NCBI RefSeq assembly: GCF_012927645.1
Contig: NZ_JABBMT010000015.1
Coordinates: 32,126-96,125, forward strand
Direction of reading: 5' to 3'
From: Pseudoalteromonas arctica
GTDB taxonomy: Bacteria; Pseudomonadota; Gammaproteobacteria; Enterobacterales; Alteromonadaceae
DNA length: 64,000 nt
The position numbers and the translations under genes are program-made. Below the pieces are notes generated by a model, which was given only the letters and a program-made list of their open reading frames with translations, was not told where the DNA came from and did not search any database. Below are positions 9,713 to 19,257 of this stretch, piece by piece (position 1 is the stretch's first letter; each line of letters begins with the position of its first letter).

Positions 9713-9898
9713 TACGTCCTATGTGATCAACTCAAATTATCTCTAAACCCCTTGCTTCGTACCTTTTACGGGTGTATTTTAAAGCGAGTCTATCTGAAAA
9801 GGATACAGTTTCATTAGGGTTCAAAGTGTTTGATTTCTAATGAGGCGCTAATTTTGTAGCATATATTTGTGCTACACAAACACAGGGAGAGAAGTTAA

Positions 9899-10813
9899 AT
9901 GGCTAGCAAAGAGGCAACAGCAGTAATTTGGATGTTGTCAGATTCACTCATTTTAAGTGTGATGCTACTAATTGGTGGCTTTCTAGGTAAAGCAATCAGC
10001 CCATTCCAAGTTGTCTTTTTGGTTAATGTAATTGCTGCTTTTGCGGCCATTATATTATTCTCGAAAGGTAAATGGGAAAACATCAAACCTCAAAAAATGA
10101 AGTTGCATATTTTCAGAGGACTGCTTGGGGTTAGTTCAACAATCTGCTTGTTTTATGCGCTGCAATATTTAAGTTTAGCGGAAGTAACCGCGATTAACTT
10201 TTTTGTGCCACTTATAACGTCCATTTTATCGGTGTTTATCTTTAGAGAAAAACCAAAAGCCTACGTCTATATCGCTATTATTTTGAATTTAGTTGGAGTA
10301 ATGATGTTACTTTCACCAAACCTAATGGCGAGTCAAGTAGCGCAGCAAAACCTCTACCTAGGATTGATTTTTGCACTGTCAGCAGTAGCTATTCTAGTCA
10401 TTTACAATATTAACTTAAAAAAAATAGGCAATGCAGAGAAAGTTGTGCCTCAAATGGTTTTTGCTCCCCTCTATTCGGCGATTATCTTATTACCTGTTGC
10501 TATTTTTGTGTGGAAACCTTTAGATACAAATAGTGCTCTACTAATTATGCTATATGGTGGGCTCCTTATTACTAAACTTGCAGCACGTTTTTTAGCGTTT
10601 AATAAAAGTGACTTATCTAAGCTAATGCCGCTTGAATATGCACAAATTCTATTTTCTAGTATTTTGGGCTATATTTTTCTTCAACAAACTCAAACTTTAT
10701 TGGGTATCGCAGGCATTGTATTGATCGTGTTATCAAGTATCGCTCATGTTTTATTCATGCACTTTGAGAGGAGTAGCGACACTAAGAATATGAAAGGAAT
10801 TACAAATGATTAA
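9899..10813 (+). CDS. EamA/DMT-family transporter
   Basis: Ten-helix inner-membrane transporter of the drug/metabolite superfamily, made of two EamA repeats; members usually export amino acids, metabolites or drugs. The 304-residue product shows hydrophobic segments at intervals of about 25-30 residues. In the first repeat the end of helix 4 reads LAEVTAINFFVPLITSILS and is followed by FREKP; the second repeat has PLEYAQILFSSILGYIFL. GGGAGAGAAG lies just before the ATG. It follows the decayed LysE-like fragment and is read alone up to a hairpin terminator. Substrate is unknown. Confidence 0.88.
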   Translation: MASKEATAVIWMLSDSLILSVMLLIGGFLGKAISPFQVVFLVNVIAAFAAIILFSKGKWENIKPQKMKLHIFRGLLGVSSTICLFYALQYLSLAEVTAINFFVPLITSILSVFIFREKPKAYVYIAIILNLVGVMMLLSPNLMASQVAQQNLYLGLIFALSAVAILVIYNINLKKIGNAEKVVPQMVFAPLYSAIILLPVAIFVWKPLDTNSALLIMLYGGLLITKLAARFLAFNKSDLSKLMPLEYAQILFSSILGYIFLQQTQTLLGIAGIVLIVLSSIAHVLFMHFERSSDTKNMKGITND

Positions 10814-10831
10814 AGCCGTAACGCAAAAGTT

Positions 10832-10866
10832 CCGGCGATCAACTGATCGCCGGGCTGTTTTAATCT
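10832..10866 (+). terminator. Rho-independent terminator after the EamA transporter
   Basis: Perfect 10-base inverted repeat CCGGCGATCA (10832-10841) with TGATCGCCGG (10844-10853), followed by GCTGTTTTAATC. Confidence 0.85.
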
Positions 10867-10901
10867 TTTACCTAGAACCTTTTCCCTTGCACCTAAATAC
10901 T

Positions 10902-12683
10902 TTACCCTTGAATTACTGGCTGACCTGCTAGTATACGTAGTTCTTTACTGCGCTTGGTTAGCATTTCATAAGAGGCGGTTTTAATGCTGCTGATGTAATT
11001 CCATTTGGCTTCGGCTTGCTCTGGTGTAAAGGTAACGGTTAAATAACCACGATCGACGAGGTTGTTATAAACTAAATCATTAACCAATAACGCGATTACT
11101 TGCTCCATTTGTGCTGTAACTTCAGGCCCTTGGGTGTTCAGTGCTAAGTACTCTTCAAGACCTGGCGAAGACACTGACGATGTTGCAAATTCAACACCGG
11201 CATTTTGTGATGCGGCAATTGGGTTGCTGGCGTCGGTGGTTAATTGTCCCGCCCACGCATTATGAGTATCGCCAGCTAATACAACTAGGTTTTTTTGCGT
11301 CGCTATCGCAGTGCCTAGTAATACTTCACGTTCATAAGCATAACCGTCCCATGCATCTAAATTGTATGGTGCAGTAGTATCAACACGTGCGCGCTCCGCA
11401 TCAGTTACCGTTGGATCACCGGCTAGAATACGGCCTTTAATTTGTGCAAGTTCAGCAAATAATACCAATGCTTGAGCAAGTAGAGCGCCAGTGTCTGTGC
11501 CATTTGCTTGACTTACTTGCAGGCTCACTAAAAGCTGTAGTACCTCAAGTGGTAGGTGCATCTTGGTCATCAACACTTGTTGGCCAAGTACTTGCCATTT
11601 TGAACTTGAGGTTGTCATGCCATCGGTTAACCACGTTAGCTGCTCATTTCCCAGCAATGCGCGTGTTGGCGAGCTAACAGCACTAACAAAATCGTTTTGC
11701 CCTTGTGCACTGGTTAGGTCAAAATCAGCATAGCTTAGCTGCTCATCACGGGCGAGTACACGTGTGTCTAGCATGTATAAAGAGACTAAATCACCAAACT
11801 CAAAGCGACGGTAAATTCGTTCTTTATCAGCAACGTTACGGATTGGCATCCATTCAAAATAAGCTTGTAGGGCATGTAGCTTACGTTCGCTAAATTCACC
11901 TTCGCCTTCATTGTGGTTTTCTGCGCCATTTCGCCATGTGTTATTGGTAATTTCGTGGTCATCCCACACGGTAATAAATGCACAGTTACTATGCGCAGCT
12001 TGTAAGTTTGAATCAGTGCGATAGTGAGCATAGCGGTTGCGGTAATCAGCTAAGCTAATTATTTCGTCACTATTGTCTTCAGGTAAAAGGCGACCAAGTA
12101 AAGCTGCGTCTTCACTGGCATAGCCACCATTGCCGTATTCATAAATGTAATCACCTAAATGCAATACAGCGTCTAAGTCTGTTTGTTTGGCTATTTCACC
12201 ATACACATGAAAAAAGCCTGCGGGGTAGTTGGCACACGATATAACAGCAAATTTCACTTTATCAATATTGCCTGTTGGTAGTGTTTTACCTGTACCAATA
12301 GGCGAGGTTTTGCCATTCGATTTAAAGCGATAATAGTAAGTGGTGTTGGCGTTTAAGCCTTGTAAGTCGACTTTTAAGGTGAAGTCTGTGGCTGCACTTA
12401 TATGTGTTTCACCATTGTGGCTGATATTAGCAAAGTCAGGATCGGTTGCTACTCGCCATTGTACTTTAATGCTGGTGGTTGTTGGATCTAGAGGGGTTAC
12501 ACGAGTCCACAGAATTAGGCTGTCAGCTAATGGATCACCACTGGCAACACCATGAGCAAAGCTCACGTCAAGAATGTCGTCATCTTCATCGTCAAACCGA
12601 CAAGCTGTTAATCCTAATGATAAAACGGCGACACCAAACCCTGCCGCCGAGGCTTTTAAAAAATTTCTTCGTGTAAACGTCAT
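10902..12683 (-). CDS. phoD: PhoD-like alkaline phosphatase, Tat-exported
   Basis: Metal-dependent phosphatase/phosphodiesterase of the PhoD family, acting outside the cytoplasm to release phosphate from organic esters. The N-terminus is a twin-arginine signal (RRNFLK at residues 5-10) followed by a hydrophobic stretch and LTAC, so it may also be lipidated at Cys28. An N-terminal beta-sandwich (about 40-135) precedes the metallophosphatase core with SCANYPAGF, HLGDYIYEYG, WDDHEITNN and, near the C-terminus, GDTHNAW. At 593 residues it is within family range. No Pho box was identified upstream. The surrounding genes give no operon context. Confidence 0.92.
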   Translation of the reverse strand: MTFTRRNFLKASAAGFGVAVLSLGLTACRFDDEDDDILDVSFAHGVASGDPLADSLILWTRVTPLDPTTTSIKVQWRVATDPDFANISHNGETHISAATDFTLKVDLQGLNANTTYYYRFKSNGKTSPIGTGKTLPTGNIDKVKFAVISCANYPAGFFHVYGEIAKQTDLDAVLHLGDYIYEYGNGGYASEDAALLGRLLPEDNSDEIISLADYRNRYAHYRTDSNLQAAHSNCAFITVWDDHEITNNTWRNGAENHNEGEGEFSERKLHALQAYFEWMPIRNVADKERIYRRFEFGDLVSLYMLDTRVLARDEQLSYADFDLTSAQGQNDFVSAVSSPTRALLGNEQLTWLTDGMTTSSSKWQVLGQQVLMTKMHLPLEVLQLLVSLQVSQANGTDTGALLAQALVLFAELAQIKGRILAGDPTVTDAERARVDTTAPYNLDAWDGYAYEREVLLGTAIATQKNLVVLAGDTHNAWAGQLTTDASNPIAASQNAGVEFATSSVSSPGLEEYLALNTQGPEVTAQMEQVIALLVNDLVYNNLVDRGYLTVTFTPEQAEAKWNYISSIKTASYEMLTKRSKELRILAGQPVIQG

Positions 12684-12762
12684 TACTCTGTACCGCTAAA
12701 TTTAAAAGTAAGAGCTTATCCGACCAGTATGACTTTTATGTGAAGCTGTTATGCCAATTACA

Positions 12763-13107
12763 TTAAAATACTTGGCAAACCTGTTCTGCATTACAGGTAA
12801 TAACGGTGATGTTTTCATAACCAACGCGGGTAAGTGCTTCAGCGCTTAATGTTGCGCGTGCGCCACTAGCACAGTGTAAGTAAATTGGCCGAGCTGGGTC
12901 TTTCTCGATTTCCATTAACTTCATTTCTAGTAAACCTCGGGGAATATTAATTGCGCCGATAGCTGCTTTTGCTACATGTTCGGCGGGTTCACGTACGTCA
13001 ATTAATAGTCCTTTGTTGTCAGCAATTTCTTGCTTGGCCTGTGCAGCCTCGATACGGCGTTGATTTGGAGTAATTATTTTCATTAAATCTGGGATTGAAA
13101 TAAGCAT
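12763..13107 (-). CDS. Rhodanese-like sulfurtransferase
   Basis: Single-domain rhodanese of 114 residues, probably cytoplasmic, moving sulfane sulfur through a persulfide on its active cysteine. The catalytic loop is HCASGARA with Cys79; a DVREPAEH motif at about 38-45 and the NIPRG turn are typical. I start at the ATG ending at 13107, which has GAGGA about 11 bases upstream; an in-frame GTG 16 codons earlier lacks a site. Two further cysteines (C105, C111) lie near the C-terminus. It is divergent from an ArsR-type regulator remnant, an arrangement seen where such a regulator controls a sulfur-handling gene. Confidence 0.88.
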   Translation of the reverse strand: MLISIPDLMKIITPNQRRIEAAQAKQEIADNKGLLIDVREPAEHVAKAAIGAINIPRGLLEMKLMEIEKDPARPIYLHCASGARATLSAEALTRVGYENITVITCNAEQVCQVF

Positions 13108-13125
13108 TAGTCTGTAAATCCTCGC

Positions 13126-13317
13126 TTGCGTAAAAAATTTATAAGTGGGCACCATTTAGTGAGTTTACGTAAAGCGAGTATAGTGGCTACACGCCGTGAT
13201 GGGCAAACAATCTATTATTATTTGACCGACTCAAAAGTTGAGTCGATCATAACAATACTATATCAATGGTTTGCAAAGCGGAAGACGCTAAATAAACGTA
13301 GCGACTTCATCCAGTGA
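13126..13317 (+). pseudogene. Truncated ArsR-family regulator (C-terminal part only)
   Basis: The frame from about 13147 reads HHLVSLRKASIVATRRDGQT and then IYYYLTDSKVESIITILYQW, which is the end of the recognition helix, the beta wing and the last helix of an ArsR/SmtB repressor. The N-terminal dimerisation helix and most of the helix-turn-helix are absent: upstream bases run straight into the rhodanese 5' region. A TTG at 13126 could open the frame but has no ribosome site. The 3' end overlaps the convergent nitroreductase gene by 30 bases. It is most likely the leftover of a regulator that once faced the rhodanese gene. Confidence 0.6.
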
Positions 13318-13965
13318 TTTTTTCACCAAGGCATGATTAGGCACAGTAGCATCATCACTTGGGTAACCTGCAATAAGCAGCATGTAAGGGCGTTCGTTAT
13401 CTTTATCGCGGCCACAAATATCGGTTAAAAAGCTCATTGGTTTAGGTGTATGAGTCAGTGTTGCAAGCCCCGCGCGATGTAATGCTTGAATTAAAAAGCC
13501 GGTGGCAATTCCGACTGACTCATGCACATAGTAGTTGGTGTTTTTATCATCTGTGTTTATACCTCCTTTTTTTTGACTGAATATGGCAATTAGCCAAGGC
13601 GCATGCTCTAAATAAGGTTTGCTGGCATCAGTGCCTAGTGGTTTTAACGCATCTAGCCACTCTTCTCCTGCGCGGCCTTGATAAAATGAACGCTCTAACT
13701 TTTCAGCCGCTTCACGAATTTGCTTTTTAATATCGCTGCTATTAATTGCCACAAAGTGCCACGGTTGGTGGTTTGCACCGCTTGGCGCTGTGGCTGCGGC
13801 TTTAATGCAGGTTTGAATAATTTCTTTTGGCACCGATCGGTCGCTAAAACTACGAATAGTATGACGACGCTGACTCGTCGTTAAAAATTCGCTAGCGCGT
13901 TCTATCATCTGCTCATGTGAGTATTCAATGAAGTCTGTAAGTGGTTGATGATCATGTTGCTGCAT
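13288..13965 (-). CDS. Nitroreductase-family flavoprotein
   Basis: FMN-dependent NAD(P)H oxidoreductase of the nitroreductase fold, 225 residues, cytoplasmic. Visible features are the FMN-binding RRHTIRSFSDR at about 33-43, the APSGANHQPWHF block around 60-71 which contacts flavin phosphate and ribityl, an ESVGIATGFLIQALH helix, and a terminal NERPYMLLIAGYP strand. The layout resembles the iodotyrosine-deiodinase/BluB side of the family more than classical NfsB. The natural substrate is not apparent. The gene is convergent with the ArsR remnant and ends inside it. Confidence 0.85.
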   Translation of the reverse strand: MQQHDHQPLTDFIEYSHEQMIERASEFLTTSQRRHTIRSFSDRSVPKEIIQTCIKAAATAPSGANHQPWHFVAINSSDIKKQIREAAEKLERSFYQGRAGEEWLDALKPLGTDASKPYLEHAPWLIAIFSQKKGGINTDDKNTNYYVHESVGIATGFLIQALHRAGLATLTHTPKPMSFLTDICGRDKDNERPYMLLIAGYPSDDATVPNHALVKKSLDEVATFI

Positions 13966-14167
13966 GGCTTTTTGTTTCTTATTAAATGTTGGTAACTATT
14001 TTTATACCGATTACTGGAACTCGGTGCAAGTAGTATCTACTTTACAGTTTAGCTTTTCTGTTTTCATTCTGTTACAAATTTATAACTCACAACTCTTGTT
14101 CCTAATCTAGCAATAATGTAACTTGCTTGTATAAATAATTACAGAAATCAAATACTAGGAAGTAATA

Positions 14168-15049
14168 ATGCTATCAATAAACGGGCTATCAAAAACCTAC
14201 GATAATGGTGTACAAGCACTGCAAGGCGTTGATTTAAAAGTTGGAAAAGGTATGTTTGGGCTGCTCGGGCCAAATGGTGCGGGTAAATCATCACTTATGC
14301 GCACAATTGCAACTTTGCAAACAGCAGATGCAGGAAGTATCGAATTTGATAGCATTGATGTATTTAAAGATCCACAAAAGCTACGTGAGCGCTTAGGTTA
14401 TTTGCCGCAAGACTTTGGTGTATACCCGCGTGTTACTGCTTATGATTTATTGGATCACATGGCGGTATTAAAAGGACTTGATAATAAAGCGCAACGTAAG
14501 GAGTCCGTTGAGGGTTTATTAGCGCATACTAATTTGTACCAACACCGTAATAAAGCGGTAAGTGGTTTTTCTGGTGGTATGCGTCAGCGTTTTGGTATAG
14601 CACAAGCATTATTGGGCGACCCTGATTTATTGATTGTGGATGAGCCAACCGCAGGCCTTGATCCTGAAGAGCGTAATCGCTTTCATAACCTACTAGTAAG
14701 TTTAGGTGAGAAGAAAGTCGTTATTTTATCAACTCATATCGTTGAAGATGTAGCAGAACTTTGCCCAAATATGGCGGTACTCGCTGGTGGTAAAATATTA
14801 CTTGAAGGCAACCCTATCGCGCTGACCGATAAGCTCCAAGGTAAAATTTGGCACAAAACAATGAGCCAAACAGAGGCGCAAGAGTTAGAGCAGCACCTGC
14901 CTGTAATTTCAAAGCGCTTGTTTGCTGGGCAGACAATTTTAAATGTCTATAGCGAGCAAGCGCCAGAAGGGTTTAGCGCAAGCAATGCCAACTTAGAAGA
15001 TGTGTATTTTTCTACTTTGCATCAGCATCGTAACACCAGTGCAGTGTAG
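14168..15049 (+). CDS. ABC transporter ATPase, partner of the permease/peptidase fusion
   Basis: Cytoplasmic ATP-binding subunit of 293 residues. It carries Walker A GPNGAGKSS near residues 36-44, signature FSGGMRQR near 138, Walker B LLIVDEPTAGLD near 157-168 and the switch histidine in LSTHIVED. The ATG at 14168 has AGGAAG ten bases upstream. The stop is 10 bases before the large permease/peptidase gene, so the two are an operon and presumably one complex. The subfamily is the ABC-2/DrrA type, commonly linked to export or to membrane-protein processing; the substrate is unknown. Confidence 0.92.
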   Translation: MLSINGLSKTYDNGVQALQGVDLKVGKGMFGLLGPNGAGKSSLMRTIATLQTADAGSIEFDSIDVFKDPQKLRERLGYLPQDFGVYPRVTAYDLLDHMAVLKGLDNKAQRKESVEGLLAHTNLYQHRNKAVSGFSGGMRQRFGIAQALLGDPDLLIVDEPTAGLDPEERNRFHNLLVSLGEKKVVILSTHIVEDVAELCPNMAVLAGGKILLEGNPIALTDKLQGKIWHKTMSQTEAQELEQHLPVISKRLFAGQTILNVYSEQAPEGFSASNANLEDVYFSTLHQHRNTSAV

Positions 15050-15058
15050 GGGAATATC

Positions 15059-18000
15059 ATGTTTTTAAATATGCTTACCTTTGAGCTGCGTTATTTTATA
15101 CGTCAGCCTTCGTTTTATGTGACTACGCTAATTTTCTTTTTAGCGGCTTTCTTTGCAAGTAGCAGTGATAACTTCTTACTCGGCGGCAGTAATGTCAATG
15201 TAAACTCGCCATTTAGTATTTTGATGTTAATGAGTGGCTTACTTCAGTTTGCAATTTTTCTGGTGGTAAATTTTGTTGCCGGCTCTGCGATTCGCAATGA
15301 TGAAACGAATATGGCGGAGCTAATATTTAGTAAGCCATTTAAACCATTCATGTATCAACTAGGGCGATTCTTAGGTGCCTATAGTGTTGTGGCAATTATT
15401 TTTGCGTCTGTACCGCTGGGAATATATTTGGGTTCAAGTTTTGGTTTACTGGTTGGTTGGCTAGACCCTGAGCTGGTGGGTGCTAATAAGCTACATTATT
15501 ACTTAACTGCTTATTTCTATATCGCAGTGCCGAGCCTGTTTGTTTTAGCAGCTATTTTCAATGGTGTGGCCACGTATTTTCGTTCAATGATGGCGGTATA
15601 CCTTACCGCTGTGGCCTTTTTAATCGCTTATTCAACAATATCAGTTTACTTTGATGATTTAGCATTTCGTTGGATTGTGAGCTATGCCGATCCTTTTGCC
15701 AGTGGCTCATTACTTGATGTGACACGTTATTGGACCGCAAGTGATAAAAATAGTCAAACGTTAGAATTGACAGGTGTACTGCTATTTAACCGTTTATTGT
15801 GGATTACGCTCGCCATTGTTATATTTTTTGCATCTGGAAAACTGTCGTCACGAATTGTCATTAAACGGGAAAAGAAAAAACTAGCTGCGTCTAATTTCAC
15901 TAAACAGAAAGAGGCCGCATTGATTGCCTATTCGGTAAATCACAAAACAAGCGCAAGCTCGATCAAGCAACAATTATTATTACGCTGTGTGTTTGAATTT
16001 AAGCATGTTGTGATCAGTGCGCCATTTTTGATTTTAGGCCTTATTACTTTAGCTGTACTAATGGTGCCTTTATTCGCCCCAATTGGTTGGTATGGCACTG
16101 TTAACTGGCCTGTTACCCAAAATATGGTAGGCATCATTCAAAACGCCATTGGATTATTAATCACCATTGTCATTGTGTACTACAGTGCTGAATTAGTGTG
16201 GCGTGAACGCAGCAGTGGGATGGGCGATATTGTCGATAGCTTCCCGGTACACAACAGTGTGTTTTGGGTTTCTAAGTTATTAGCTTTAGTCAGTGTGATT
16301 GGTTTGCTTTATACTTTTAGCATGATACTGACAATTGTTGTGCAGTTAGTTAAAGGACAGTTTAATTTAGAGTTTGGGCAATACCTATTTAGATTGGGTT
16401 ATTTCTCTTTCTTGCCTTTTGTGATGCTCGCTATTTTGGCCTTTTTTCTACAAATAGTCAGTGCAAATAAATACATTGGGATGGGATTATTTGGACTGTA
16501 TTACTTAGTTTCAATCGTGCTGAGTAATTATGGTTTTAGCCATAATATGTTCCACTTTGCCCAGTCAAGCCCAGCTCCTTACTCGGATATTAATGGTTAT
16601 GGCCATTACTTAACTGGCGTGGCGTGGTACACACTTTATTGGAGTGGTTTAAGTGTGATGTTAGCTGTTGTTGGGCTTGCATTGTGGCACCGCGGTCCGT
16701 CACAAAGCTTACGTAATCGCTTCGCGCAGTTAAAATATAACTTAGGTCGAAAAGGGCAAATGGCAGCGGTACTTGGCTTAGTGGTATTTATCGCTGTGGG
16801 TGCACAGATATATTACAATACCCGAGTGCTAAATGATTTTTATACGCATGACCAGTTAGAAGACTTGCAAGTTGAATATGAGCAGAAGTTTGTACAATAT
16901 AAAGATGATCTGCTGCCGATAATCACTGATGTAGATCTTAATGTTGAGATATATCCACAACAGCGCAAAATGCTTGCCACTGCCAATGTGCTCATCACTA
17001 ATACTAGTGACCAACCAATCAAGCGCTTTTTAGTGAGTAAACCTGGTCACAGTCCGCAGTGGAATGTAAAAATTGTCGGTGGCGAAATTGCTGAACAATT
17101 ACCTGACTATAATTCAGCATGGTTTGAATTTACGCAACCATTAATGCCAGGTGAAGTGCGCCAAGGTGAGATTTCAGTCGAGCGCAGCCACCAAGGTTTT
17201 GCCGATAGTAACACCGATACGAAGCTTGTTGCTAATGGCACTTTTATTGATAATTGGCACTTATTTCCGCGCTTTGGTTATAACGACAATTATCAATTAA
17301 CGGATAAACATGAGCGTCGTAAACGAGGCTTACCTGAGCTACAGCGTGCTAATAAGCTTGAAAACACTCAGTATTACAAACAAAGCATGTTTGGCGCGAA
17401 TGGTGGTTTTATCAATTTTGCTGCAACCATTACTACTGATGAGTCGCAATTTGCAATTGCACCAGGTTATTTAAAAAGTGAAACAGTGACTGATGGACGA
17501 CGCACGTTCCGTTATGAAATGGATTCACCAATAATAAACTTTTATGCCATTTTATCTGCTCGTTTAGAGTCTAAAAAAATAACGCATAACGGAGTAAATG
17601 TTGAAGTCTATTACCATCAAGATCATGCATGGAACGTCGATCGTATGATTGAGTCGGTTACTGATTCAATTGATTACCTTTCTGCTGAATTTGGTCCTTA
17701 CCAACATAAGCAAATGCGTATTATTGAGTTTCCTGGTTATGAGTCTTTTGCGCAAAGTTTTGCTAATACTGTACCTTACTCAGAGAAAATAGGTTTTATC
17801 ACTGATAACCGAGATAGTAGTAAGATTGATGTGCCGTATTATGTTACAGCTCATGAAGTAGCGCACCAATGGTGGGGGCATCAGATTATCGGAGCTAATG
17901 TGCAAGGTGCTGCGGTATTGTCAGAAAGCCTATCGCAATACAGCGCAATTATGGTACTTAAGAAAAAATACGGTGAGCAAAAGCTACGTAAATTCTTAAA

Positions 18001-18637
18001 GTATGAACTTGATAAGTATTTGCAAGGACGCTCGGTTGAAGCATATCAAGAAATGCCGTTGTATAAAGTAGAAACTCAAGCACATATTTATTACCAAAAA
18101 GGTTCTGTGGTGATGATGGCTATGCATGACCTGTTTGGTGAGGAGCGTTTAAATCGTATCTTAAAAGAGTTTGTTAGTGATTTTAAATATCAAAATAATC
18201 CTTATCCTACCACGCTTGATTTACTTAGCTATTTAAAGCGTGATGCAAGTGCTGCAGAGCAAGCGTTTATTGATGATCAGTTTATGTATATCACTTTATA
18301 TGAGCTGACCATGAAAAAGGCAAAAGTATCTGACGAGGCGGATAGTGATGGCTTGTACACTGTCACTCTAACTGTCGAGGCCGCTAAAAAGCGTGCTGAT
18401 GGTCAAGGTGAAGAAACCGACCAAGCACTTGATGAAATGATTGATATTGCATTATTTAACGATGATCCTGAAAACCTACTAGCTGAAGATTTTGTGATTT
18501 ATTCACAAAAGCACCGGTTAGTAACCGGCACTAACACCATTGAATTAAAAGTGAAAGAAAAGCCGCTTTTCGCAGGGGTTGATCCTTTTGTTAAGTTAAT
18601 TGATAAAGATAGTATTGATAACTTGGCTAAGTTTTAA
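15059..18637 (+). CDS. ABC-2 permease fused to M1-type zinc aminopeptidase
   Basis: A 1192-residue inner-membrane protein. Residues about 1-590 contain roughly twelve hydrophobic segments in two ABC-2-like blocks separated by a charged cytoplasmic linker near 260-310. Residues about 600-1192 are a gluzincin domain: the zinc site HEVAHQWWGH begins at residue 932, with the third ligand glutamate at about 956 in LSESLSQY. The classical M1 spacing is 18 residues; I count 19 here. The topology suggests a peptidase domain outside the cytoplasmic membrane beside its own transporter. Such fusions are recognised in marine gammaproteobacteria and Bacteroidetes, but I know of no established substrate. 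The partner ATPase lies immediately upstream. Confidence 0.9.
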   Translation: MFLNMLTFELRYFIRQPSFYVTTLIFFLAAFFASSSDNFLLGGSNVNVNSPFSILMLMSGLLQFAIFLVVNFVAGSAIRNDETNMAELIFSKPFKPFMYQLGRFLGAYSVVAIIFASVPLGIYLGSSFGLLVGWLDPELVGANKLHYYLTAYFYIAVPSLFVLAAIFNGVATYFRSMMAVYLTAVAFLIAYSTISVYFDDLAFRWIVSYADPFASGSLLDVTRYWTASDKNSQTLELTGVLLFNRLLWITLAIVIFFASGKLSSRIVIKREKKKLAASNFTKQKEAALIAYSVNHKTSASSIKQQLLLRCVFEFKHVVISAPFLILGLITLAVLMVPLFAPIGWYGTVNWPVTQNMVGIIQNAIGLLITIVIVYYSAELVWRERSSGMGDIVDSFPVHNSVFWVSKLLALVSVIGLLYTFSMILTIVVQLVKGQFNLEFGQYLFRLGYFSFLPFVMLAILAFFLQIVSANKYIGMGLFGLYYLVSIVLSNYGFSHNMFHFAQSSPAPYSDINGYGHYLTGVAWYTLYWSGLSVMLAVVGLALWHRGPSQSLRNRFAQLKYNLGRKGQMAAVLGLVVFIAVGAQIYYNTRVLNDFYTHDQLEDLQVEYEQKFVQYKDDLLPIITDVDLNVEIYPQQRKMLATANVLITNTSDQPIKRFLVSKPGHSPQWNVKIVGGEIAEQLPDYNSAWFEFTQPLMPGEVRQGEISVERSHQGFADSNTDTKLVANGTFIDNWHLFPRFGYNDNYQLTDKHERRKRGLPELQRANKLENTQYYKQSMFGANGGFINFAATITTDESQFAIAPGYLKSETVTDGRRTFRYEMDSPIINFYAILSARLESKKITHNGVNVEVYYHQDHAWNVDRMIESVTDSIDYLSAEFGPYQHKQMRIIEFPGYESFAQSFANTVPYSEKIGFITDNRDSSKIDVPYYVTAHEVAHQWWGHQIIGANVQGAAVLSESLSQYSAIMVLKKKYGEQKLRKFLKYELDKYLQGRSVEAYQEMPLYKVETQAHIYYQKGSVVMMAMHDLFGEERLNRILKEFVSDFKYQNNPYPTTLDLLSYLKRDASAAEQAFIDDQFMYITLYELTMKKAKVSDEADSDGLYTVTLTVEAAKKRADGQGEETDQALDEMIDIALFNDDPENLLAEDFVIYSQKHRLVTGTNTIELKVKEKPLFAGVDPFVKLIDKDSIDNLAKF

Positions 18638-18681
18638 AGTTCGTTAGCTGAGACTTGGTTTATATCCACTTTCACAAGGTG

Positions 18682-18710
18682 AAAAGCCGCATTTATTGCG
18701 GCTTTTCTAT
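18682..18710 (+). terminator. Terminator after the ABC/peptidase operon
   Basis: Perfect 10-base stem AAAAGCCGCA (18682-18691) with TGCGGCTTTT (18697-18706). The rest of the 305-base gap to the next gene (18711-18942) is A+T-rich with no further gene or clear promoter that I can see. Confidence 0.9.
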
Positions 18711-18942
18711 TGCTCTAAAATGTATATATTATGGGGTAAGTGTTTCATCTATAACCTTAAAGCAATTTGACTAAAAAAAGAATGTTACTGCATTTTAGGC
18801 GCTCTAAATAAGATAAAGTTCCTACAAAAGCTTGCCAAGCTAATGAATACAGTTTATTTCTACATTTTCAATACAGTTTCTTACTTTTGTTAGTACGCAT
18901 TTATTTTACACTCTACCCCACTAAATTAATCAGGATCAAGTT

Positions 18943-19257
18943 ATGCGAATTTTTTTAATTAGTTTGTTATTTATTGTGCTTGGGGGATGTTCAGCTGTAA
19001 CAATCCAACCACAAAAAATGGCTAAACTTAGCTCAAAACCAACTTATCAAGATAGCCGTCCATTTTTTATGTGGGGACTGGTTGGTGAGCAGCGTGTTGA
19101 TGTAAAAAAGCTATGTGGCGATCAAACTGTGTTGCAAATGCAATCACAACAAACATTTACCGATGGTGCGCTAGGGTTAGTCACGTTAGGTATTTATGCA
19201 CCACACACAATTAAAGTCTGGTGTCAGGAGCAAGGTAGCGAAGGAGTTGGAATATGA
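18943..19257 (+). CDS. Bor-family lipoprotein (first of a tandem pair)
   Basis: Small outer-membrane lipoprotein of 104 residues resembling Bor of phage lambda and E. coli, which is linked to serum survival in enterobacteria. The signal ends LGGC, giving a lipidated Cys16. The Bor core is visible: FFMWGLVGEQRVDV near 41-54, a KLCG motif with the first mature cysteine, QQTFTDGALGLVTLGIY around 69-85, and VWCQ near the end, so a C-C pair could form a disulfide. Its TGA overlaps the start of the next gene by four bases (ATGA), so the pair is translationally coupled. A role in this organism is not established. Confidence 0.75.
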   Translation: MRIFLISLLFIVLGGCSAVTIQPQKMAKLSSKPTYQDSRPFFMWGLVGEQRVDVKKLCGDQTVLQMQSQQTFTDGALGLVTLGIYAPHTIKVWCQEQGSEGVGI

